Shown here: positions 12,121-23,829 of the stretch, one piece after another
Numbering within the stretch: the first letter of the stretch is position 1
How the letters are laid out: each line of letters begins with the position of its first letter
Source: Sternotherus odoratus
Taxonomy: Eukaryota > Chordata > Testudines > Kinosternidae
Length of the DNA stretch: 64,000 bases
Reading direction: 5' to 3'
Assembly (NCBI GenBank): GCA_032164245.1
Contig: JAVMKO010000003.1
Span: forward strand, 68,890,390 to 68,954,389
Made by a program: the position numbers and the translations under genes
Notes under the pieces: generated by a model
Databases searched by the model: none
What the model saw: the letters and a program-made list of their open reading frames with translations, nothing else
Told to the model about the DNA's origin: nothing

Positions 12121-12741
12121 TGTGACAGGGTGCTCTGTTCACCGCTTGATTGATACCTCTTCCTGGCCATTCTGGTGATTAACTTCACGAGGTTCATTTC
12201 CAGCAGTTCCACACCATCCCTCTGTCCTTCTCTCTCTGTCTGAGATGCTGCTGACTCTTCATGATTCAGCCCTCCACCCAGGTCACTATTCATATTTTCC
12301 CCTTTCAGGGTATCAAAGTCTTTCCTCCTCAATCTTAGGAAGTCTTCCCTTTCACTGCACCACTTCATCGGTAGCTGGCAAGGGAACCTAGGCCTGCCCT
12401 GCACTCTGTGGTTCTGACTCAGGGACCCTCTAGCCAGTATTCAATGTCTGTTCCCTCCTGGACCTTACTGACTTTCCCTGGGACCTTTCCTTACCATCTG
12501 GTACTCCCACAGTTTCACCACTCCCTCCTCCCAAAGAGAGACTGCAGACTTTCCCGACAGCCCCCTCTGATTCCAATTTCCATCCAGCCTAGCTCCTTCC
12601 TCCCAGCTAGGCTCTCTCCCTGAGTCAGGGGATTGCTTCACTACCTAATTCATCTCAGCTGTGGCCTGTCAGGTTAATTAGCCCCCTTCTCAATCCATGT
12701 TAACACTTTCAGGGCAAGTGTGAGGTAAACACCCCAGCACA
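12121..12741. mobile_element. Solo LTR-like element with 5-bp target duplication
   Basis: The element begins TGTGACAGGG and ends CCCCAGCACA (TG...CA). It is flanked by exact 5-bp repeats GTCAC at 12116-12120 and 12742-12746. Such ends and duplication length are those of LTR elements. No internal coding region is present, so it is a solo LTR or a short non-autonomous form. The related copy at 62209-62874 shares the TGTGACA...GTGCTCT start. The open frames inside are C/T-rich chance frames. Confidence 0.77.
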
Positions 12742-12746
12742 GTCAC

Positions 12747-13254
12747 CTTAACTTTCTGTTGCTTTCTGAATCACTTGTTTTCCTCCTGTGCAACACTTCA
12801 CTCCTTAAAGTGCCTCCTCTCATCGTCTCTCTTTATGGTTTTTATCATCTACTCAATTTCTACGAGAGATTATGATTATACCTGAAGTGGTTACTGTATA
12901 ATATCAAAATCCAGAGGTAATTTAGATCTCAAGATATTTCAGATTCTGTAGTTGTTTTGTGTGAAAGGAGACTCTGGAAGAGAACCAGCATAATAGTTTC
13001 CTTTCTATCATGTCAAAACGTGGCCATTTGAGGTACATGATCAGTTAATAACTTATGTTATTCAATAGTGTTGCCTAAAAGGAAGATATCCTACGACAAA
13101 CTTGCTATGGCCGGAAGCCACACAACGTGGCAGTACCCGTATCACATTGCTTCTTTCTGGGACCTTTGCTTTCCAAAAAACCTCCTTGAAATTAATTGAT
13201 TCTTGTCGGAGCTGAGAAAACCTGTGAAATATTCATCTGGCAAGGAGCTTGATA
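12747..13254. other. No gene; unique DNA
   Basis: I see no repeat or coding signal here. Confidence 0.45.
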
Positions 13255-13345
13255 CATTGTGCATCTGATGAAGTGGGCTATAGCCCACGAAAGCTTATGC
13301 TGAAATAAACTGGTTAGTCTCTAAAGTGCTACAAAGTCTTCCTCA
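13255..13345. repeat. Fragment of turtle-type interspersed repeat (AAGTGGGCTATAGCCCAC family)
   Basis: The piece with GATGAAGTGGGCTATAGCCC then ACGAAAGCTTATGCTGAAAT and GGTTAGTCTCTAAAGTGCTA is the end of a very common repeat of turtle genomes. A piece of its other end occurs in opposite orientation at 14119-14166 and again at 62573-62620. Confidence 0.7.
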
Positions 13346-13675
13346 TTTTATTTCTAAATAAAGAAGAGCATCCAAGTCTGCCATGCTCCTTGTGTGTCCC
13401 AGATCATCAAGAGCCTGGTTTTAATACAGTAAAACTCAGTACGTAAAGTATTCTGAATACTATTTGTAACATCCTCTCTGGCTGAAAATCTGTAGGCAAC
13501 TAAAACTCTCCAAAACTTGTGTCAACATGAATTAGGTTTTGTATGAAATCTAGGCTGGATTATTTGGGGGGGGGGAGTCTCCATTATGGTAGTTCCAAAG
13601 GCCTGATAAGGGGCCTGGAGAGGTCTTTATGGCACTTAATGCCTACTTAACTTAAATGAGATGATCCCAGTGGAG

Positions 13676-13874
13676 AGGCCACTGGAATGGGAATCACCTC
13701 AGTCCTAGCTCAGCTACTGAGAACTGGGGAAGCCACATCCACTTTATGTGTCTCAATGTCACCCTCTGTGGAGACTGAAATAGTGATATTTGCCTAATTC
13801 ATAAAGTGCTTGGAGATTGATCAATGAAAAGCTCTAGAAGTGTTCTATACATTGTTGTTATTATTAATAAAATT
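13676..13874 (+). mobile_element. CORE/MIR-like SINE
   Basis: The order is a CCTAGCTCAGCTACTGAGAAC body, TGTGTCTCAATGTCACCCTC (the equivalent of the CTCAGTTTCCCCATCTG block), then AATTCATAAAGTGCTTGGAG and a TTATTATTAATAAAATT tail. This is the usual layout of tRNA-derived CORE-SINEs; the tRNA head is truncated. Confidence 0.65.
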
Positions 13875-14118
13875 AGTGGAAAAAAATTAAAAAGTGTTAC
13901 CTTTGCTATCTCGCACCTTCCTTTTTCTACAATAGTTTTGGGGATTGTTTAAAATATTTTAAGTGTTTTCTGAGCTGAGATTCCTTTTCATTATTAGTAG
14001 CAAGTAAGCAAGCAAACAAAGCCACTTTATGCACAAGGATATTGGTGCCCACATATAACTTCAAAATATGAATATTGTTATATTTTCATATGGAATGTCC
14101 TGTGGGTTCCTAATATTA

Positions 14119-14166
14119 TCTGACAGGTTTCAGAGTAGTAGCCATGTTAATCCACAAGTACTCCTT
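14119..14166. repeat. Fragment of turtle-type interspersed repeat (GACAGGTTTCAGAGTA family)
   Basis: CTGACAGGTTTCAGAGTAGT then AGCCATGTTAATCC and AAGTACTCCTTGTTC is the opposite end of the repeat at 13255-13345. A second copy of this end lies at 62573-62620. Confidence 0.65.
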
Positions 14167-14548
14167 GTTCTTAATGTTATCTAGTTATTGGTAGTGCCAC
14201 AGATTTAAGAAAAAAATCAACCAGTGAATGCTATTTTTATGAGACCTACACAAATATAAATGCTGTGCTTCCTCCATTGGCATTAGAGGAGGAACCATCA
14301 TCAGAAGAGTCACCTGGAGCAAGGAAGAAAGAGAGCTAATGACCCCTCAGCATGTTCGCCTGGAGCATGGAAGAGAGCGAGCTGCTGACCCTGTGGCATA
14401 TTCCCTTCTCCCTAAGGTTTGGTGGAAAATCCTTTACACCAGCTCCAAGTGATTGGGACTCTTCATGGGTATTTCAGGTTGGAGCTGGATGTGGAGGTGG
14501 GGAGCAGTCACATTGGAAGAGGTGTTCCTTTGCTGCCACTAAGAATAT

Positions 14549-15329
14549 TGTGACAAAGTTCCTCCTGCCTTGGTGGGTCCTGCACGTTTTGGAGGATTTG
14601 CTCGCCTCAGAGATTCACGGCAGCCCTCAGTCTGGCCACTTTTGCTAGTGGCTCAAACCTGCCGTTCACTCGGCTAACCTCATCACTGGCCAGCATGGGG
14701 GGGGGGGAGAACAATCCCTGCAATCTCTGCTGATCCACCTAGTGGGTCGGGGGGACAGGCCTGGGACCTTCCCCTCTTGTGGGACTCACAGTCCAGGTCA
14801 ACTCTTCTTATATCCAGTGTGGGGAAGGGGATGAGGGGAACCCGGGCCTGCCCTCTAAACCAGGTTCCAGCACAGGGCTCTGTGGATCACAGCTGTCTAC
14901 AGTGTTTCATGTAACATCTGTGTGACAGCTAAAGCTTCCTGGCTACTTCCCCATGGCCTCCTCCCAACACCTTCTCTATCCTCACCACAGGACCTTGCTC
15001 CTGATGCCAGATAGCGTTTGTACTCCTCAGTCCTCCAGCAGCATCCCTTCTCACTCTCAGCTCTTTGCGTGCCCCTCACTGACTGAAGGGAGGTCCCTTT
15101 TAAACCAGGTGCCCTGATTAGCCTACTTGTCTTAATTGAGTCTAGCAGCTTCTTAATTGGTTCCAAGTGTCCTAATTAGCCTTCCTGCCTTAATTGGTTC
15201 CAGCAAGTCTCTGATTGTTCTGGAACCGCCCCTGTTACATTACCCAGGGAAAAGGGACCTGCTTAATCTGGGGCTAATATATCTGCCTTCTATCACTCTC
15301 CTGTAGCCATCTTACCTGAATCTGTTACA
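14549..15329. mobile_element. Probable solo LTR (TGTGACAAAGTTCC family)
   Basis: The piece starts TGTGACAAAGTTCCTCC and ends CTGTTACA, with TG...CA termini. The flanking 5-mers AATAT and ATACT match only in part, so the duplication is weak. Its interior contains a G run and repeated AATTGGTTCC / CTTAATTGGTTCCAG steps. The pattern is that of a common turtle LTR by memory. No internal domain is present, and long frames on either strand lack recognisable protein. Confidence 0.6.
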
Positions 15330-17660
15330 ATACTCAGAGAGTGGATGAAGATGAGAGTCTAGACAAACAGTATCTCTCTCAGAAGCAGCAGAAGGAGTCG
15401 GCCAGTGGGAGTTTGACTCCTAATGGCACTGTTAGAGGAAAGGAGGGAAGTGCAGATGAGCTGAGTACAGGGAAGAGATTCTATGACTCCAGGACTTAGT
15501 GCTGTGTTCCCCTCAGAGCATCTGTGTTCCTGCCTCCTTTGCAGCACTCATAGCTGCGATAACTAGGGACGCAGGGATTCTGCCACACACCCTGGCTTGA
15601 AGTAGTTTCCATCATATACAGTTTGGTTCAGTGGTTTCAGTACTCCCACTATACAAATTGTTCTAGCACCCTGTCAGCCCTGTGCTCCTTTTGCCAACTC
15701 TGGAGCAGCTTCTAACTGTGTGAAACCATTCTCCAGGACATGCTAGTATTACCGAGTGTGCCAGTGCACAAAGAAGTTCTGGCAGGATAGGACATTATGT
15801 GAGCTGAAGTTGGTGTCAAACAAAATCCACCTCAGTGTGTTCTTTTAATCCCCCTTCCAAAAGATGGGGGAAAACTTATGTTTTCAAAACACTAAAGGGC
15901 GACATTTAGATTTTCAGGCTTCTCTGTGGGTGTTGAGAAAACAGAGAGAGGAATTGGATGAGGGTGTGGAGCTTTTTACCTCTTCATTGCTGATTCCAAT
16001 CCAGCCCAGGGTGGTATGTCTGAACATTATTAGTGTCTCAGGGACTCTGTAGTAGCCTTTGTGAAATAAGTTTGCTGATCTCCATGTCTGTGTCACAATA
16101 CACATCACCACAACTGACCTGCCTGTCGGCAGTCTCAGCACAGAAACCTAGGATTGAATAAATAGCGAGACTGAACTACTCACTCATGCCATGGTGTGTT
16201 TACATCCCACCCCCTGTATTTTATTCTGCAGACTCAGTACTAAAGTAAATGACTCCTTCTAGCATTCACCGTCCTTCTCTTGTACCGCTCCACTGAGTTA
16301 TTACTGTACCTTTATGTTCCTGAGCATAGAGCCAAAAATGATCTGATTGATCGCAAATGGACATGTTTTCACACAGTGCTTATTCTTCATTTCTGTACAG
16401 AGTTGTGACCACAGTGCATTTGTAGCTAGGTGATTTACTGCCAGAAACACTGGCAATCTTTGGATACAAACAGAACTTCAATATCTCCCTCTGCACCATT
16501 CTGTTCTCCACGCTGAGCAAACAGGTTTTGCGTTACCTCTCCATCATTGTCACCATAGTGCTCTACTCCCGTGACTCTGAGCATTTTCCAACATGCAGCT
16601 ATCACAATTAGAAACACAGGATTCAATTACTAAAACATGTATTTCAGAGCAGTTCTTTACTTAGCAAAATTGTAGATGAGCCAGCTTGAATGTATTACCA
16701 TTCCCTTTTCCTTTGTGCTCAAGAGACCACTAATTGGTCACCTCACTGCTCAACACAGAAAGGGATCAGTTCCAAAAATAATGCAGAGTGAGGTATAAGG
16801 AGTGTGTGCCTTTATAGAAACCTGAAATATCAGTCAAACAAAGATAATATATCACTCATGCTTTTATTTAATCTTTGCTTGGTTATTCATTCATTCAAGA
16901 GGTCCAGTGTTTTAACGAAATTGTCTCCATCAAGAATATCCTTTTTCTTTTACAGCGGAAGATTCCCTGATCTTGCAGATATTAGGGCTTAAAGGAACTC
17001 CAGGATCTGGAGAGAGAGGGTTTGGATGGTAGGGACATCCACAGAAACGGATCTCCCCTGACTGCAGGTTTGGGGCTGGTTTGGATTCTTTCTGAACCGA
17101 TTAGCTCATCCCTAATTGTTTTCTCTAAGCCTGCCAAGCAACAGAGCTGAGAAATACTGCAAATATAAACACCCTCTTTTGCTAATTTAATGATTTATGC
17201 ACAAATCCGCTTGTTGTTAATCCAGGAGTGTCACTGAACTCTTGACTCTGATCTTTGTGGAAAATCCAGGCAGTATTCCAACAGCTATTCCAGTGCTGAC
17301 ATTAGCATTTCCAGTCATAAATTGTGAACAGGCACAGAATGCGTCTCCAAATCATGTTATTTTACAGAATATTGATCATTTGAGGGCTTTTTCCTCTATA
17401 TAAGTTATATTTGTTTTTACACTCTTGCATGTTTGTCATTAAAATAAAGTATATTTTGATAATACCACTAGATTGGGAACATATGATCAGTTAGTGTCAC
17501 TAGATACTAGAATCAACCATGTACTTTTTTTAGGACGTGGCAAAGATAGGCCAGTGACAATATTCCAGGATCAGCAGCGCAGATTAAGTCACAAAGATGA
17601 TATGTTACGATTGCATGTGACTTATATCAGCCTTTAGCATTTTTTTTTAAATATCCTTAG
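15330..17660. other. No gene; unique DNA
   Basis: No repeat or gene is recognised. The stretch at 17170-17450 is AT-rich and unique. Open frames are short. Confidence 0.45.
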
Positions 17661-17663
17661 GGA

Positions 17664-17732
17664 CAGGTTTTTAAAGGTATTCAATCAATGAGAGTTAGGC
17701 ACCCCAAAACCTTTAAAAACCTGGTCCTGTAT
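17664..17732. repeat. Palindromic MITE-like repeat
   Basis: The left arm GGACAGGTTTTTAAAGGT pairs with the right arm ACCTTTAAAAACCTGGTCC, with GAGAGTTAGGCACCCC between. This is a truncated form of the common foldback repeat found more fully at 42645-42795. Confidence 0.6.
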
Positions 17733-17754
17733 GAGCAGAAAGGAGTTAGATGTT

Positions 17755-18900
17755 GTGATGCTGAACGTCACAATGCCTAACGGTTAGGTGCTTAGAAAAT
17801 CACTGTAATTCACAAAGCCTGATTAAAGCTCCTTATATGATGAATAGGGAGAAAGAGGTGCCTACTGCCATTTACAAAGGCCAATGTGCTAGGGAGGGAG
17901 CTGCCTAAGCTAGCCAATGGGACATGCTGAACAGGGATATGTTCTAAACCTGCTCCAGTCTTGGAGATAGGTGCCGATCTCTGCTTGGGAGTCTCAACTG
18001 CAAACCCTCTCTTGGCAGTAGGTACCTACCATGTGTGATGTGTGAGTCTCTGGCTAGCCACATGCCTCCCTCCCCCCCGCCCAAGGCCCCACTCCTCATC
18101 CACCAGAGTCCTGAGTCCACTGGAGCCCTGAGCACCCGTCCTTCACCCGTCTATAGGAACACTGAGTCCCCCCTCCCACTGCATCCAGAGGAGCCCAGGT
18201 CAAACTGCACTGGGCCACCCCCAGAGCTAGGCTGCCAGGCCATCCCCAGCCCTGGCTGGCCCCAGGGCCACCTCCAGTGCCAGGCTGCCAGTTGGCCTCA
18301 ACACCAGCGCTCAGCACTAGGTCACTGGGCCACCGGGCTGCCCCAAACACCAGCATAGGGCCGTCAGCTGCCCAGGCCTGCTGACATCTAGCTGGCAACA
18401 GACCTGAGCTTCCAGTACCGCTGGCTTGGGCAACAGCTTGGGGGAGAGATCAGAGTATGGGTGAGGCCAAGGCCTTGCTTAGGGGAGGCATAGCTTCCCC
18501 AGGCTTACTATATTCACTGCCTGTGGTGCCTACGCCAGTTTAGTGAAAAGGAGGAAAACTTCCCTCATAACTTTTAACCCCAGAGTTAAGGTACTTATCC
18601 AGGAAGTGGAAGACTCCAGTTCAAGTCCACCTTGCCTGAAGAGGAGAAGAGTTTGAACAGGACTCTGCCAGGTATCAGATAAATACTCTTACCCCTGGGC
18701 TATGGGATAATGAGATACAGGGGCTTTCTCAGTCTCTCCTGTTGAAGATAATGCCCTCTGGGTAAACAATTGAGTTGTTGGAAGACAGGGGCTGGACCCT
18801 GAGCTTTCCACCCTGGTGAGTGCTCTATCCATGGGACTACAGTCGTTCTCATCTTGTGCTGTCTCTCTCTTACACGCTCCCTGGCCCCAATGACTCTTCA
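17755..18900. repeat. Composite repeat block with a GC-rich insert
   Basis: The left part (17755-17930) with CACAATGCCTAACGGTTAGG and CACTGTAATTCACAAAG is related to the ends of the element at 39393-42536. The middle (about 18055-18440) is a GC-rich insert of Ser/Pro-like frames without domain. The right part (18540-18900) holds tRNA-like pieces (CAGTTCAAGTCCACCTTGCC and a mirror CTACAGTCGTTCTCATC) like those at 39700-40200. Boundaries between parts are inferred. Confidence 0.5.
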
Positions 18901-21066
18901 TTTGTGGAAGAGCCTCCCCAACTCCTACACTAGTGGAAAAGAGCTGGGCTTGGTTTAGGAATGTGTTTCAGAAAAGGGGTGCTATATAAACCAGGACTGT
19001 GAGTCAGAATAGAGCTTTTTTGAGGCCTCTACTATAGCCTCGGAATAGTAACTGCATATGCAGCATTTGCACCTCTGCTTTGTAGCATCCAATGGCCAAT
19101 AGATCCACCAGACTTGCCCCTTTTGCTCTCTTTACCCCTGCATGATTGAGTGCAGGGTGTTGCCATGAAGCTAGATTAGGAGTTTACACATTTTCCACAC
19201 TGTGCTGTGGAACTATACCTGTTACATGACAGGCAGGGTCTTCTCTTGCTACAGAAGGACGGCTGCCACAGTTGCCTCCTTGGAATTTTGAACCAAGTTC
19301 TGCTATTAAACACATGCAGCCACCATTCAATGGGAGTTGTGCGTGTGCAACTGCGGATAGACTTTTGCTCTTTCTGGCTTCCAATATTGTAGCAGCTAGT
19401 TGTCTAGAAGTGTTTCCAATATCGGCATCAGTGCGGCATATCTTGCTGTTTTGGGCTGATAAAACCCATTTACAAAAATTTGTTACAGCAAACACAACAT
19501 TGTTTTGTACGTGAGAAGATAGATCAGTTTATCCTGTTTTTATAATGGCACATGGTGCATTGCTACCAGCCGTGTAGCAACTATGTAAATACAGTGGAAT
19601 AAAAATTATATTTTAATATGTGACGTTCTGGCAGGTGGGGGAATGGGACAGCAGAGTTCTTCTGTCTTTCAAGATTTTATTTTAATTGAACCTGCCTGGG
19701 CAGCACTGGAAGCCACACCCTACTTAACAACAGTTGCTGAGTAGAATAAGCTTTACAAAAATGCTGCTACTGTTGGCACAGAGACCTGTGCTGTCCAGGT
19801 GGCTAGTGTCTAAAGGATCCCTCCTCTTATTTCATGGAGGGAAATTGACTCACAGTTACACAGAGGAGGGAGTGGCATACTTTCAAGTCAGAAACTGTGT
19901 TGGACTTGGAAAATGGAGTCTCAAGAAGAGTGGGTTTAGAAACAGGAAGACAAAAACTCAGCATGAAGAGGGAGTTAAGCACCTAGCAACCTTGGCCCCC
20001 AGTGGAAAAAAACAACCCACAGCAGCAGAAGTGATCTGCCTGCAAAGTACTGAATGTGAACTAAAGAACATGCCACGTCTTTTCGATCATCTCCTCGTGA
20101 GAACAGTAGGGGACAACCCAGTATGCTGTTCAGCTTTGCTCCTCTCAGTAAAAGAGATTCTAATGTTCAAAGTAGTGCTGCATACACAGGGCCATCTAAG
20201 GTAATGAGGTTACATGGGGTACAAGTTAGGTTATACCATCTGTTCCATTTACTTATACTCAATCTTTGCTCTCTTCTCTTCTCACATTGGTCAACAGTAT
20301 TCTCCTGTGTTTAGTTTTCTCACTTTACATATACAGATGCTATAAATAACTCAATTTTTTTTATTAGTTCCTCCTCTTCCTGCTAATCCCAGTTCATGTC
20401 TAGTGCTCTAATGATCTAATCCTTCCAAAATTATGTTGTCTTCACCATGAATAAAAGAGAAATGTCACTTTCTCCTTTTGGTGCTCTAATTTTGGTGGGT
20501 GTATTTACTGTAATTAATGAACTTTAATTACATTTGCAATTGCAACTTATTTGACTGAATTTTCCACTGACTGCACAAAACATCTGTCTTGCTGGGAATG
20601 TACATATTCTCTGATCTACATACACTACTCTACTAAAATATGGTAACATATGTAGTCCATTAGTCTAGAATAAAGCAATAGGCAAGCAGAGCTCCTATAG
20701 GGACTCAATGAATTTCTACTCTTACATTTGTGTTCTTTTGCCTTTCAGGTCAGGGGGGGAAGCTGAGACAGTGCATTCTACTGCCTTTTTTTCTCACCTA
20801 ATTTAATGGTCTAATAATTAGATGTAAACAATCCACTTGCTACTTGACTTGCTCTGTCTTTCCTGCAGAGGGTATATAATGTCAATGCTTCATTCTGAGC
20901 AGAGGCTTCCCCGGCTGTTTGTTGACACACTGTACAATTATACTTCACTGAAATCGCCCTCACAACAAGGTCTCAATTTAATGCCTGATTCCTAATGACA
21001 ATATTAAAGGGGGATGCAACAATTCTTGTAACTCTGGCAATGTTATCTGCTTGCCAGATGAGATGA

Positions 21067-21069
<3 letters not shown>
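18901..21069. other. No gene; unique DNA
   Basis: A 156-codon frame at 19734-20204 has no recognisable domain and is within what chance would give in a 64-kb window. The AT-rich part near 20490-20560 has several TAATTA-type cores (homeodomain-like), otherwise nothing. Confidence 0.45.

Positions 21070-21097
<28 letters not shown>
21070..21097. repeat. (AC)14 microsatellite
   Basis: An uninterrupted AC dinucleotide run of 28 bases. Confidence 0.98.
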
Positions 21098-21203
21098 TTA
21101 CATTGATGTCCCGTGTGAATTTAGAGGGCGTCCCTTTAAAAGATGACTGTTGTTAAGCAACTATTTTCTAATAACTTTTTTGTTTTCCTATTTTGCTGTC
21201 TTA

Positions 21204-21320
21204 CCCCACACATTGGGCCTCAGTCTCCACTCACACTGGTTTTACACTGTTGTAACTCCATGTACTTCAATAGAGTTTTGTCTGCTTTACATGAGTGTAA
21301 GTGAAAGGAGATCCAGGAAC
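21204..21320. repeat. Interspersed repeat (ACTCACACTGGTTTTACACT type)
   Basis: The stretch with CTCACACTGGTTTTACACTG then TGTAACTCC and the mirrored GAGTGTAAGTGAAAGGAGAT is a foldback-like repeat. Related scraps occur at 31120-31200 and 48826-48890. Confidence 0.5.
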
Positions 21321-21640
21321 TATATACTCAGATAAGTAACAACTAAAGATACTATCATTCTTTTTTATTTAGGGAATGGAATTTTTTTTCTGTCATTCTT
21401 AACATGTAAATATATCCACACTGTGCCCCTTCTTCTCCAATAACTGGGAGACAGAAGAAGCAATTTTTATAGCACATAGACTATGTGGAGCATCAACATG
21501 ATCAGACTGTTTTGAGATGTTTATTCAATACTAGTGTAACAGCCCGTGTACACGGGCCAAAGTGCTTAATGAAAGAAATTGTCCTGGCTGTCTCTTCGGC
21601 TTGTGGCGGCGCACACACAGCGGCCATTTTGTGCCGCCAA

Positions 21641-21659
21641 ACTACAACTCCCAGCATGC
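21641..21659 (+). promoter_or_regulatory. ZNF143/THAP11-type motif, first copy
   Basis: ACTACAACTCCCAGCATGC matches in full the known ZNF143 (Staf) binding sequence ACTACANNTCCCAGMATGC. A YY1-like CGGCCATTTT lies just upstream at 21621-21630. The site is inside the Helitron. Binding is inferred, not shown. Confidence 0.75.
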
Positions 21660-21724
21660 CGTTTGTCTGGGCCATCTCTACGGCTCGCGGCGGCGCACGC
21701 ACGACGGCCATTTTGTGCTGCCGA

Positions 21725-21743
21725 ACTACAACTCCCAGCATGC
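21725..21743 (+). promoter_or_regulatory. ZNF143/THAP11-type motif, second copy
   Basis: An identical 19-base motif lies exactly 84 bp downstream of the first, in the second unit, again with a YY1-like CGGCCATTTT just upstream (21705-21714). Confidence 0.75.
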
Positions 21744-21815
21744 TCTTGGTCCAGGCTGTCTCTACTGCGCATGACAGCTTTGGACATACATCCTCTGGCC
21801 TTTTATTATATAGGA

Positions 21816-23634
21816 TATTTCCCATTCATCTGCATTCCCTTTGCTCACTCTACATGGGTAGTATCTGGAACTCTGTGGCATAGTACTATGAAACTCAAAT
21901 GATATCAGAGGTTGATAGCCAGGAGAATGAGATTGCAGACACACAGGGATGACTACTGAACTTGTTCAATAACAATGTATATGGATTTTCTAGACATTAA
22001 TCCAGAAAAGGCTATTCCTGGCAGCTGATTGGTCTTTGAACCATCCAGAAGAGATGGAATCCACAATCCATCCATCCACACTATATCCAGGCATACAATG
22101 ATCAGGCTCAGAAATTTCAGAGAAACACTTTAATTCTTTTGAGGACCAGATGAGATGAGTGATCCCAAGCAACACCCTTTCCTATAAAATCCTCTACTGG
22201 CCCAGGTAGTCAAGATTAATTGTCTGCAAATGTGTGCTTACCTTTGCTTGCACCTGTATTGCACATGCGCATGATCTTTGCATGCTCTTATGGTGAATTG
22301 GGTGCCTGACTGGCCACATGTATTCACAGCTACTTGATTTATTTACACACATCAGGCATCTGCATGAAAAACATAAGGTGCATGCTAATATGTGTGCAAT
22401 GCATATACCCAACTTTGAAAGTGGCATATTGTGAACAGTGAAAAGGTTATATTATTCTTATATTCTCCCCACACCAGGGTGGTGCCTCATGATTTCTGGT
22501 CTGTGTTGACCAGAAAGACTTTTCCCATCAATAGCATGTACCTTCTTCATTAATATCTTTTTAAGTGTGCTGGTTTGAAGAGGGAGAGAGGGAGGACAGG
22601 ACCACAGGAGATAATTTTTGATACACTTTTCATATATCAGAAACGGATATAAAACATTCCAAAATATCTGCACTATGTTAGTTTCCTGTAGTTGATTTAG
22701 AGGCTGTGACAGAAAATCCATTTCTGTTCCTGTAGATGCTAAATTCATTACCCTGCCACAGAATTCAGATTCTCCACTTCTCCTTGAACTTCAGCTTGCT
22801 GCCATGGCAACCAGAGCCAGACAATATTTTTTTCTTCCCACTTTTTTCATTGGCACATTCACATATTGCAGCAAAAATAGTATCCTTTTGTGATATTAAA
22901 AAAGTAATCACTGCATTTTATTACTGATGTCCTCTTCATGCTGTGACCTTATACGATATATTATGTATTCAGCATCCATCTGATTAATCACACTACAGTC
23001 TATGGCTTTGTAAACTAACAGGCTAGATTTTCTTTAAAGCTGTGTGAAAAGAGGATTTCCCCCCCTCCTTCCAAATGTCCCCACAGCTGGACATTTAAAT
23101 TTACAGTAAAATGCATTTGAGATGGGAATGTACAATGCACTTTTCTTCAATAAATAACGGCTCATTCTTCTCTGTTTTAGAGGTTCTCACCATTTTCTGT
23201 TGTCAGAAGTATTCAAGGATTAGCTTGCCTATGAAAGTCCAGGCAGTTTTTGTCGAACCTCTCTGAAGTCCTATTAAAATTCCAAATGGGTTGCTGAGTG
23301 GAGTGTCTGATCTCAACTTCAAGAAACCAAGGAATGTGAGGGCAAATGGAAATGAAACCATTCCATCAATAGGTTGATTCTGGTATTGGATGAGACGGGA
23401 GACCGTCAAACTAAGGATTGTTAACTCTCTACTGCAGAAATTATGGGCCTGGCATTGAGCAGTGAAGCACAATATACAGAATAGGTTGGTTAGCAGAACC
23501 AACTGAATATACTAGTAGGTGGGAGCTAAAGGTTAAAATTGTTGAGACTTGTAGAGAAACATGGAGGCAATCAACAGGGGCAATCATATATATATGAAAG
23601 GAAGGATGGCTGGGGTTAGGGAACTAAACTAGGA
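21816..23634. other. No gene; unique DNA
   Basis: No gene or clear repeat. An X-box-like GCTGCCATGGCAAC (22798-22811) is annotated separately. A short ATATATATA run lies near 23588. Confidence 0.45.
22798..22811. promoter_or_regulatory. RFX X-box-like site
   Basis: GCTGCCATGGCAAC differs by one base from the palindromic X-box GTTGCCATGGCAAC. No gene start is visible nearby, so any role would be as a distal element. Confidence 0.35.
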
Positions 23635-23730
23635 GATGCAGGAAACCTATGGTAAAGTCCCTACTTGGTCTCAAACTTCCAAATAGCCTCTCTGAGCTTC
23701 AGTTCCCTATCTGTAAAATAGATCTAGATT
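23635..23730 (+). mobile_element. CORE/MIR-like SINE fragment
   Basis: CTCTCTGAGCTTCAGTTCCC then TATCTGTAAAATAGATC is the conserved core end of MIR-like SINEs. Only the middle part remains. Confidence 0.6.
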
Positions 23731-23829
23731 AAGGTAGATATAGACTAAGTCACTTAAGCCAAGGTATCTATAGAAGTTGGTCCTACCTAACTGTATCATT
23801 GTAAAAAGGAGACATTGATAATAATATAT

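Larger units (their letters stand above)
21531..21815 (-). mobile_element. Short non-autonomous Helitron carrying duplicated promoter-like units
   Basis: On the minus strand the element starts TCCTATATAATAAAAGG (21815 leftward) and ends CTAG (21531), between A and T. Eleven bases before its 3' end is a perfect 16-base hairpin GCCCGTGTACACGGGC (21542-21557). Terminal logic is the same as in the Helitron at 4230-5133. The interior is two 84-bp units (21581-21664 and 21665-21748) and a partial third (21749-21775). Each full unit contains CGGCCATTTTG and ACTACAACTCCCAGCATGC. It has no coding capacity. Confidence 0.88.

Noticed and set aside
18595..18690. tRNA gene candidate with a CAGTTCAAGTCCACC B-box-like sequence
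   Set aside because: No cloverleaf can be folded; the sequence belongs to a repeat complex seen again at 39700-40200.
19734..20204. 156-codon open frame on the plus strand
   Set aside because: No domain, signal peptide or family likeness. With a stop roughly every 18 codons, about one frame of this length is expected by chance in 64 kb on six frames.
21070..21097. CRISPR-like or regulatory repeat
   Set aside because: It is a plain AC microsatellite. No CRISPR array or phage/plasmid feature exists in this eukaryotic window.
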